This document shows, in pieces, positions 1 to 4,720 of a stretch of DNA of 6,197 bases (the first letter of the stretch is position 1; each line of letters opens with the position of its first letter). A model generated the notes under the pieces. That model worked only from the letters and a program-made list of their open reading frames with translations, ran no database searches and was not told the DNA's origin. A program made the position numbers and the translations under genes. The stretch is from Acidobacteriota bacterium (GTDB taxonomy: Bacteria > Acidobacteriota > Holophagae > Thermotomaculales > Thermotomaculaceae): assembly GCA_003650445.1 (NCBI GenBank), contig QMQE01000152.1:1-6197 (forward strand), written 5' to 3'.

Positions 1-262
1 GGAACCCGCACGGCTGACTTTCGTCAGCTGCACGGAGGCGAAAACGGAAGAAATCCATTTTGAGCAAGCTCAATGTCTCCCTTGCATTTTTGCTTCCTAT
101 TTCATAAAACTGCGTTTTATGAAATGCGGGTCCCCTTGTGGCAAATTGACAGTTTATGATGCACCCCCCTCCCTTTCGATTGACGCTCAAGTCTCGGGTC
201 ATCTGCGCGCGTTCACTCCCTCCATTTCTCGTCGCGTACCGACGTACTGCTCCTCCTGCATT
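1..262. other. Non-coding stretch with three compact hairpins
   Basis: No convincing gene is seen here; the open frames have no recognisable domain and overlap repeat sequence. What it does hold is three strong inverted repeats in the first 125 bases: 11-30 (stem CGGCTGAC / GTCAGCTG, loop TTTC, one G-T pair), 60-73 (TTGAGC AA GCTCAA) and 99-125 (two perfect 12-base arms, ATTTCATAAAAC and its complement, separated by TGC). None is followed by a T-run, so they do not read as standard rho-independent terminators. They may belong to a repeat family that continues left of the window, or to the 3' region of a gene outside it. Frame 2 is open from base 2 to 385 but its translation crosses the dispersed repeat and looks like non-coding sequence. 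Confidence 0.5.
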
Positions 263-420
263 CCGAAAGCGAACGCACACATCTGGCCCAATCCGTCGCA
301 TCCCAGTTCGCTGGTTGGTGCGTGTGCACCAAGCTGCACACTCCCTCCCCGAACTGGAGCTGAGGAATTGTATACTTTTAAATGAAGTTTCCAGTCCAAG
401 CTGCTTCGCAGGCCGGGGAG
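263..420 (-). repeat. Dispersed repeat, left copy (inverted relative to 2042-2367)
   Basis: Read on the - strand, 420 to 363 matches 2042-2099 at 51 of 58 positions, including the stretches GGCCTGCGAAGCAGC, GGACTGGA, ACTTCA and GTATACAATTCCT. The similarity continues more loosely (GTTC then a GGGAGGGAG-like run, and GCACCAACC), and 294 to 280 gives a 15-base perfect match (GGATTGGGCCAGATG) to 2339-2353, followed by a shared CTTTCGG. The part at 401-411 (CTGC TTC GCAG) forms a small hairpin. With the other copy it brackets the AT-rich gene-remnant island. It has no coding content that I can recognise. The outer edges are set only by where the similarity fades. Confidence 0.75.
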
Positions 421-615
421 AAGGGAGAAAGAGGCAGGAAATGGCCAACTCCGTGGCGTGATTTCTAAAAAATATACATAAATAAAAGAAAACAAGGCGT
501 AAAGCATTGTTTTTTCTTCTTGACGGAGCGCCAATCCGGGAATAAACTGGATTTAAGGAAAAAAGGAGGTTTGGACTTGGACGGTATTCTGACAACCCGG
601 TCAATCGGGATAATC
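421..615. other. AT-rich stretch with no gene seen
   Basis: This run between the left repeat and the recombinase remnant has no recognisable gene. A good Shine-Dalgarno-like AAAAAAGGAGG at about 559-569 is not followed by a frame with family resemblance. The frame of the recombinase remnant is open back to an ATG at 520, but residues before the GTDLR motif (616) do not look like a recombinase, so a foreign or scrambled sequence has been joined to the remnant around 600-616. Confidence 0.5.
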
Positions 616-774
616 GGAACCGATCTAAGAGATATTCAAGAATTGTTAGGACATGATAGCTCAAAAACCACAGAGATATACACACATGTATCTAAAAGGG
701 CAATTGAAAAGATTAACAATCCAATGGATGAATTTCTTAATTTAGGAGAGATTGATGCGAAAAGAGAAATTTAA
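616..774 (+). pseudogene. Tyrosine recombinase (phage integrase family), C-terminal remnant
   Basis: About 52 residues match the very end of a XerC/XerD or integrase-type tyrosine recombinase: GTDLRDIQELLGH, then SSKTTEIYTHVS, then a tail ending NNPMDEF. The catalytic LGH histidine (codon 652-654) and the nucleophilic tyrosine in EIYTHV (codon 679-681) are present. Everything upstream is missing: the N-terminal DNA-binding domain, the first catalytic Arg and the HxLRHS box that should lie just before GTDLR. Intact members are roughly 280-400 residues, so this is a fragment and cannot be an active recombinase. The frame is open from an ATG at 520, but the first 32 residues are unrelated. It marks past site-specific recombination or integration here. 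XerC/D, an integron integrase and a phage integrase cannot be told apart from this piece. Confidence 0.85.
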
Positions 775-836
775 CAACTGTTCTTGCACGACCAATTTAG
801 AGGTGTGTGTAATTGTATATAGTCATACGTTAGTGG
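769..836 (+). other. Possible attC-like recombination site (weak)
   Basis: The stretch starts at the stop codon of the recombinase remnant with ATTTAAC (769-775), which fits an RYYYAAC core box. It ends in ACGTTAGTGG, whose GTTAG resembles the GTTRRRY box without matching it fully. The interior shows no clear L-box pairing, so as an attC the folding is poor. The reason to record it is that GTTAGTGG (829-836) has its exact inverse CCACTAAC at 1890-1897, just past the KTSC gene, so the two bracket the SIR2-HerA-KTSC block as cassette ends would. This is an inference from short boxes only. Confidence 0.25.
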
Positions 837-869
837 CAACCAAAAAATATTTTAAGAGAAAAATGAATT

Positions 870-1394
870 ATGGAAAAATTTAATGTAATAAGAGAAATCA
901 AAGAACTAAAAAATCAATTATCCTATTCTAAAAATATTGGTTTTTTCTTCGGGGCTGGAACTTCTACTGCCCTTGGCATTCCAAATATTTCTAATCTTAC
1001 AGATATAATTGAGAAAGCGTTAGAAGGGGATTTGCTAAAAAATTTCCAAAACATTAAAAAAGATTTGGGAACACTTTTGGATCGCAACGTAAACATTGAA
1101 GATATATTAAATCAAACAAGAAGAATAAGAGAAATTACGAGTGAACGAGAAGAAAAAAACTATCTTGAAATAAATGGTAAATCTGCAAAGGAATTAGATG
1201 TTAAAATTTGTAAAATGATATATGAGATAATTAGTGAGAAAGAGAAAGTGGCAAACCTTCAGAATACTATGAAGTTTTTAGCTTGGTTAAATATGCAAAA
1301 TCGTGATTTTTCAAAAGAAATATACACATCAAATTACGATATGATTATTGAAAAATCCCTTGAAAAGAACTCTAATGTCATTACGTTTAACTAA
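870..1394 (+). pseudogene. SIR2-domain NAD-binding protein, truncated (Sir2 part of a Sir2-HerA defence locus)
   Basis: The N-terminal half of a SIR2-like domain is clear: GFFFGAGTSTALGIP (residues 24-38) is the GAGxS nucleotide-binding loop, and YTSNYDMIIEKSLE (152-165) matches the TxNYD block in which the Asn (155) and Asp (157) bind or act on NAD. The catalytic His normally found further on is missing, because the frame ends at residue 174 and the next sequence is the C-terminus of a HerA ATPase in another frame. Bacterial SIR2 effectors cleave NAD+ during phage infection; this one has most likely lost that activity. Start ATG 870 is preceded by only a weak purine stretch (AAGAG at about 854-858). 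Base composition is strongly AT-rich, unlike the mevalonate genes. Homology to SIR2 probably ends at about 1360-1380, with the last residues read into the junction. Confidence 0.8.
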
Positions 1395-1656
1395 TTCAAG
1401 TGATCAAAGTATAATAAAATCATCTGCACCGGATAATTTAAATAGTCTTATTAATTTATTACCATCACTAAGAATTGGTGAAATTGTTATTGCAGGTGAG
1501 TCAATCAAAATTCCTTCACGAGTTAGAGTTCAACTTAATTACCCAAGACCAACAAGCGAAGATCCTAAACTTGTCCAATGTTGGAATAAAGAATTTGAAC
1601 CAAACGATGACAACTATAAAACAGTTGTTACAAAAATTAGAGAGCAAAAAAAATAG
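1375..1656 (+). pseudogene. HerA-type ATPase (DUF87 family), C-terminal remnant
   Basis: About 93 residues resemble the end of HerA-like DNA-translocase ATPases: LRLTNSSDQSIIKS, then LINLLPSLRIGEIVIAGES, then IKIPSRVRVQL, then a tail with RPTSEDPKLVQCW. These match the usual RLxNxxDQ, LPxLxxGEAIVxGE and (L/I)PxRV blocks. The Walker A and B motifs and roughly the first 500 residues expected for the family are gone. It lies one frame away from the SIR2 remnant directly upstream, so an internal deletion has fused the two genes out of frame near 1360-1381. In the known Sir2-HerA system the two proteins form a supramolecular complex that depletes NAD+. The stop TAG (1654-1656) overlaps the ribosome binding site of the KTSC gene. 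The deletion model is inferred; the family match is read from motifs only. Confidence 0.75.
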
Positions 1657-1661
1657 GAGGG
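1655..1661 (+). promoter_or_regulatory. Strong Shine-Dalgarno site of the KTSC gene
   Basis: AGGAGGG lies 6 bases before ATG 1668 and overlaps the stop codon of the HerA remnant. This fixes the start of the small gene and suggests that in the intact ancestor HerA and the KTSC gene were translated as neighbours in one operon. Confidence 0.85.
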
Positions 1662-1667
1662 TATGTT

Positions 1668-1880
1668 ATGGAAAGAAAATTTGTTGAATCGTCAATGATT
1701 AGAAGTATTGGTTATGATGCTTCATCTTCTATCCTGGAAATTGAATTTAACAATGGTCAAGTATGGCAATATTTTGATTTCCCAGAATCATTTTGGTATG
1801 AATTTGAAAATTCAGAATCTAAAGGCAAATTTTTCCATAGAGAAATAAAAAACCAATATGGTGAATCAAGAGTTGGATAG
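1668..1880 (+). CDS. KTSC-domain small protein
   Basis: This is an intact 70-residue protein that is almost entirely a KTSC domain. SSMIRSIGYD (residues 8-17) is the opening block, followed by a short beta-hairpin pattern (SILEIEFNNGQVWQYFDFP, 20-38, including EFxNGxVWxY) and the closing ESKGKFFHREIKNQY (49-63), matching the family's S-x-G-x-F/Y-x-x-x-I-K pattern. There is no signal peptide, membrane segment or catalytic motif. The biochemical role of KTSC domains is not established. It starts 11 bases after the HerA-remnant stop with its own strong ribosome binding site and shares the AT-rich composition of the SIR2-HerA remains, so it looks like the third gene of that locus and the only one still intact. 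No terminator is seen after it. Confidence 0.85.
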   Translation: MERKFVESSMIRSIGYDASSSILEIEFNNGQVWQYFDFPESFWYEFENSESKGKFFHREIKNQYGESRVG

Positions 1881-1885
1881 GAATG

Positions 1886-1930
1886 GCATCCACTAACACT
1901 GCGTATAAGCAATGCTATCGGGTAGTGTCA
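1886..1930 (+). other. Possible partial attC-like end of the AT-rich block (weak)
   Basis: Just after the KTSC stop the sequence reads CCACTAACACTGCGTATAAG (1890-1909), then a near-palindromic AGCAATGCT (AGCA-AT overlap around 1908-1916), then TAGTGT. CCACTAAC is the exact inverse of GTTAGTGG at 829-836, and a GTAT follows it as an ATAC precedes the other. ACACT (1896-1900) can pair with AGTGT (1924-1928). An intact attC would finish with a GTTAG box, which I do not find, so if this is a site it is broken or short. The low score reflects how short the matching boxes are. Confidence 0.25.
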
Positions 1931-2023
1931 AGAATTTTTCGTACTTTTAATTTCAGTCCTTCGGAACTGGTCTGCCATACCTTGATTCATCAAAACGGGG
2001 CGATTGAATGATCTTGACGGACA

Positions 2024-2043
2024 GACACCAGATTACTGGTGTC
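2024..2043. other. Perfect 8-bp hairpin at the edge of the right repeat copy
   Basis: GACACCAG (2024-2031), loop ATTA, then CTGGTGTC (2036-2043). It sits directly before the repeat's own stem-loop at 2045-2066 (CCCGG/CCGGG around CTGC GAA GCAG, with C2050 bulged). No T-run follows either stem, so a terminator role is unsupported. The double hairpin may simply be part of this repeat copy, as the left copy does not share the first stem. Confidence 0.6.
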
Positions 2044-2367
2044 CCCCGGCCTGCGAAGCAGCCGGGACTGGAGACTTCAATTAAAGGTATACAATTCCTT
2101 ATTTCGGTTCCGGGCGGGAGCGAAACTTCAGTTGAGTGCACCAACCCGGGAAACGAGACGTTGGGTCCAGTCCGGGGACTGAATCCGGTTTCGCCCCGGC
2201 CCTGCGGGTAGCCGTTCTATCGAACCAGCCCCGCGTTGCTCGTTGTCACCGATGAACCACATCGCCTCCGCCTCGCGCCTTGATCTGATTCAATAGCCCA
2301 GGCTACGGAACCGGATTCAGTCCCCGGACTGGGCCTTGGGATTGGGCCAGATGCACACCACTTTCGG
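2042..2367 (+). repeat. Dispersed repeat, right copy, interrupted by an insertion
   Basis: Bases 2042-2099 match the left copy (420 to 363 on the - strand) at 51 of 58 positions. Similarity continues loosely to GACGTTGGG at about 2165 and resumes at 2339 with GGATTGGGCCAGATG and CTTTCGG. The spacing between the two shared blocks is about 68 bases in the left copy but about 240 here. The extra ~170 bases coincide with the inverted-repeat element at 2166-2335. The small open frames across this repeat look like translation of repeat sequence, not genes. Confidence 0.7.
2166..2335. mobile_element. MITE-like element with 24-bp perfect terminal inverted repeats
   Basis: The arms at 2167-2190 and 2309-2332 are perfect reverse complements over 24 bases (core CAGTCCGGGGACTGAATCC). 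The 118 bases between them contain no gene. TTGGG occurs immediately outside on both sides (2161-2165 and 2336-2340), as a 5-bp target-site duplication would. Taking the element out restores a join close to the uninterrupted left repeat copy (GACG...GATTGGGCC). Its small size and lack of a transposase gene mean it would need an enzyme supplied elsewhere. An alternative is a large RNA or DNA stem-loop with a regulatory role upstream of mvaD. Confidence 0.5.
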
Positions 2368-2627
2368 TGGGATGTTAGATTTTAGATGAAAGGTGTTAGG
2401 TGACTGAGAACTTTTTGATAGCATAACATGCTTATTCTATTGCTGTTCTCTGATTTTTCTTACCCCTACTCCTACCCCTACCCCTACTTCCCCCTCTGCC
2501 GCCCACGCCCACTCTTTCCCCCTCGCACACGCACTTACACTCGCACTTCCCTGCTCTTTGCGATAGAATAGGCAGGATATGAATGTGTTTTGGGGATATT
2601 TTGTGATAAAAATAGATTCTTTGTGGA
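2368..2627. other. mvaD upstream region with a pyrimidine-rich tract
   Basis: This is the leader between the repeats and the mevalonate operon. It begins with a low-complexity TTAGAT/TTAGG run (2374-2400) and a small hairpin AGCAT AAC ATGCT (2420-2432). From about 2444 to 2558 the + strand is nearly all C and T, with CCCCTA units at 2463-2486. C-runs at 2463-2466, 2475-2478, 2481-2484 and 2490-2494 mean the - strand has four runs of 4-5 Gs, enough for a G-quadruplex. The tract is flanked by an imperfect inverted repeat (2431-2443 with 2560-2572, 11 of 13 bases). The operon promoter is presumably in or just after this stretch, but I could not pick a convincing -35/-10 pair. Confidence 0.55.
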
Positions 2628-3629
2628 ATGAGTAAGATAGGGAATGCTATTGCGGTTGCTGGCGCGAATTTCGCGCTGGTGAAGTACTGGGGAAAGCGGA
2701 ATGACGCGCTGAACCTGCCCGCAGTGGGTTCAATTTCTATAACAGTTGATTCATTGATTACAAAAACTTCTGTAGCATTTAAAGAAAATGGTTCCGGGGA
2801 TTCTCTGACGATGAATGGAGAACTTGCCACCGGGTCAATGCTGGCGAGGGTCAGCCGTTTTCTGGATTGGGTTCGGGAGATGGCAGGCATGAAGCTGTCG
2901 GCAGTTGTGAAAACGGAAAACAGTTTCCCCACAGGGGCGGGGCTGGCCTCATCCGCATCCGGGTTTGCGGCGCTGGCACTGGCTGCCTCAAGGGCGGCGG
3001 GGCTGGCGTTGTCTCCACGGGAGCTTTCTATCCTTGCGAGGCAGGGGTCCGGTTCCGCAGCGCGCTCGGTTTTTGGTGGTTTTGTGGAGATGAGGCGGGG
3101 GAGCCGGGATGATGGACGGGACGCGGTGGCCGCAGAGCTGGCGTCGCCTGCCCATTGGCCACTATCTGTTGTCGTGGCTGTGACAGGTCTGAAGCCAAAG
3201 GATGTGGGGTCCCGTGACGGCATGACACACTCCAGGGAGACGTCTCCTTTTTACGACACCTGGGTGGCGGGTGCGGACAAAGACTTGCCTCAATGCCGAG
3301 GGGCGATTCTGGAACGGGATTTTGATAAGCTGGCGGATGTGTCGGAATTTAATTGTTTGAAAATGCATGCAGTGGCTATGGCGTCACGGCCGGGGATTCT
3401 GTACTGGAACGATACAACGGTTGCTCTGATTCACGAGGCGCGGCGGATGCGAAAAGACGGGATTCCGGTGTTTTTTACGGTGGACGCGGGGCCGCAGGTG
3501 AAGTTCATCTGTCTGCCTGAGGCCGCGCCTCAGGTGAAGAAACGGCTGGCGGGGTGGCCGGGGGTGAAGGATTTGATTGAATGCGCTGTTGGCAAGGGTG
3601 TCCGGGAATGGCTGGGAGAAGGCCGATGA
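2628..3629 (+). CDS. mvaD: Diphosphomevalonate decarboxylase
   Basis: This 333-residue GHMP-family enzyme converts mevalonate diphosphate and ATP into isopentenyl diphosphate, CO2 and ADP, the last step of the mevalonate pathway, in the cytosol. Family marks in order: ANFALVKYWGKRNDALNLP (residues 13-31), the substrate-binding start with the VKYWGKR signature; PTGAGLASSASGFAALALAA (101-120), the ATP phosphate-binding loop; GSGSAARSVFGGFVEM (140-155); and DAGPQVKF (286-293), whose Asp286 corresponds to the catalytic Asp of the family. Length is normal for bacterial forms. ATG 2628 is the only sensible start: an in-frame stop lies at 2613-2615, and the start gives the usual short lead before the first motif. 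Its ribosome site is poor. It overlaps the kinase gene by ATGA. Phosphomevalonate decarboxylase is a related alternative, made less likely by the adjacent kinase. Confidence 0.95.
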   Translation: MSKIGNAIAVAGANFALVKYWGKRNDALNLPAVGSISITVDSLITKTSVAFKENGSGDSLTMNGELATGSMLARVSRFLDWVREMAGMKLSAVVKTENSFPTGAGLASSASGFAALALAASRAAGLALSPRELSILARQGSGSAARSVFGGFVEMRRGSRDDGRDAVAAELASPAHWPLSVVVAVTGLKPKDVGSRDGMTHSRETSPFYDTWVAGADKDLPQCRGAILERDFDKLADVSEFNCLKMHAVAMASRPGILYWNDTTVALIHEARRMRKDGIPVFFTVDAGPQVKFICLPEAAPQVKKRLAGWPGVKDLIECAVGKGVREWLGEGR

Positions 3630-4714
3630 TCTGGACGGCAGCAGCACCGGGGAAGCTGATTCTGCTGGGGGAATACGCTGTTTTAGAAGGGGCACCGGCA
3701 TTGGTCGGAGCCGTTGCCCGGCGGGCCAGGGTTTCAGTGGTGGATGTTGATGGGGGATTTCGCTTACGGTCTGCCCTCATTGGAAATGAGGAGATTGAGT
3801 TTGAGTTCGATTCGGATGGAAAACTCCGGTTTTTGAGCCAGTTGCCGCCTTCGGGTGAGGCGAAGCTCCAGTTGTTCCGGGTGTGTGTGGAGGAGTGCCG
3901 GGCGGCGGTTCTTGCTTTCGGGAATTCGATGAAACCGCTCAGGATTTCACTGGACACGGAGGCGTTTTTTCTGGAAGATACGCGCCAGAAGCTGGGGCTT
4001 GGTTCCAGCGCGGCGTTGACGGTTTCGCTGATTGCGGCGCTGATGGCCCGTTTTGGCCTGTTGGATGCCCGGGTGCCGGACAAGTCACTGTTGCTTGAGC
4101 GTGCCATGTCTGCCCACCGCAAGGCGCAGAGTAACACCGGAAGCGGTGTGGATGTCGCTGCCAGTGTGTACGGCGGGGTGTTCCAGTACCAGTTGAACGG
4201 AAAAGCCGGGAAGCCCGGCATTGCCACCCACCCGTTTCATTTGCCACCGGATTTACTCACGGTGGCGGTGTGGAGCGGAAAATCCGCGTCCACTCCGAAG
4301 CTGGTGGGGATGGTGAACCGCCTGAAGGATGCAAATCCCGAAGAATACAATGGAATGATGACAAGGATGAGGGAACTCTCCCGAACAGGGATCGGGGCAA
4401 TCCGGAATTCGGATACCCCCCTGTTTTTGAAGACAGTATCCGAATATTTTGACGCGATGGCGGATTTGGGGGAAGCGGCGGGGGCGCCGATTATTTCTCC
4501 CCCTCATCGGGAAATTTCTGCCATCTGCCGGGAATCCGGAGTTCAGTACAAGCCTTCCGGTGCCGGCGGCGGTGATCTGGGTATTCTGTTTTCAAGGGAA
4601 CCGGAACGAATCCGTGCCGCAGTGCAGACGCTGGAGAAGGCTGGTTTTCCAGCTTTTGATTTGCAGATCGGTACCCATGGGATTCAGATACAGGCTGTAA
4701 AAAAGGAGCAATAA
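3626..4714 (+). CDS. mvaK2: Phosphomevalonate kinase (GHMP family)
   Basis: This 362-residue kinase is expected to phosphorylate 5-phosphomevalonate to mevalonate diphosphate, the substrate of the gene before it. Motif 1 is AAPGKLILLGEYAVLEG (residues 6-22); GEYAVL rather than GEHAVV favours phosphomevalonate over mevalonate kinase. Motif 2 is GLGSSAA (124-130), the ATP loop. AHRKAQSNTGSGVDVAASVYGG (from 163; Asp176) matches the GSGxDVAAxxYGG block typical of phosphomevalonate kinases, although the usual small Gly-Lys pair after AQ is Ser-Asn here. Motif 3 is GAGGGDLG (312-319). ATG 3626 is preferred to upstream ATGs because it puts the ATP motif at the usual distance, overlaps the mvaD stop as ATGA, and has GGGAG at 3614-3618. 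Translational coupling to mvaD is likely. A mevalonate kinase role is unlikely, since that domain follows in the next gene. Confidence 0.88.
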   Translation: MIWTAAAPGKLILLGEYAVLEGAPALVGAVARRARVSVVDVDGGFRLRSALIGNEEIEFEFDSDGKLRFLSQLPPSGEAKLQLFRVCVEECRAAVLAFGNSMKPLRISLDTEAFFLEDTRQKLGLGSSAALTVSLIAALMARFGLLDARVPDKSLLLERAMSAHRKAQSNTGSGVDVAASVYGGVFQYQLNGKAGKPGIATHPFHLPPDLLTVAVWSGKSASTPKLVGMVNRLKDANPEEYNGMMTRMRELSRTGIGAIRNSDTPLFLKTVSEYFDAMADLGEAAGAPIISPPHREISAICRESGVQYKPSGAGGGDLGILFSREPERIRAAVQTLEKAGFPAFDLQIGTHGIQIQAVKKEQ

Positions 4715-4720
4715 TCAGGG

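Noticed and set aside
199..534. 111-residue - strand frame and overlapping + strand frames at 119-461
   Set aside because: They run through the left repeat copy and into unrelated AT-rich DNA with no ribosome site or domain pattern.
784..813. Possible promoter TTGCAC / TGTAAT ahead of the SIR2 remnant
   Set aside because: The -35 box matches only about half the consensus and the spacer is 18 bases; in such AT-rich DNA this is expected by chance.
1475..1687. 70-residue frame overlapping the HerA remnant
   Set aside because: It is out of frame with the clear HerA C-terminal motifs and runs into the KTSC start region.
2008..2211. 67-residue frame across the right repeat copy
   Set aside because: It is translation of the dispersed repeat and of one arm of the nested element; similar sequence is inverted in the left copy, as expected for a repeat and not a gene.
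2191..2308. Possible tRNA in the interior of the nested element (TTCTATCGAA resembles a T-arm)
   Set aside because: No acceptor stem, anticodon arm or correct spacing could be found on either strand.
2463..2494. CCCCTA units as a telomere or CRISPR-like array
   Set aside because: Units are short, irregular and without spacers; this is a degenerate microsatellite inside a longer pyrimidine tract.
2432..3223. 263-residue open frame on the - strand covering the start of mvaD
   Set aside because: It is a shadow of mvaD: it shows no family resemblance, its C-terminal part is translated from the pyrimidine tract (Gly/Arg/Val low complexity), and the + strand gene carries every decarboxylase motif.
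3505..4227. 240-residue open frame on the - strand across mvaD and the kinase
   Set aside because: It is Pro/Ser/Arg-rich without domain resemblance, and antisense to two clear enzymes with intact catalytic motifs.
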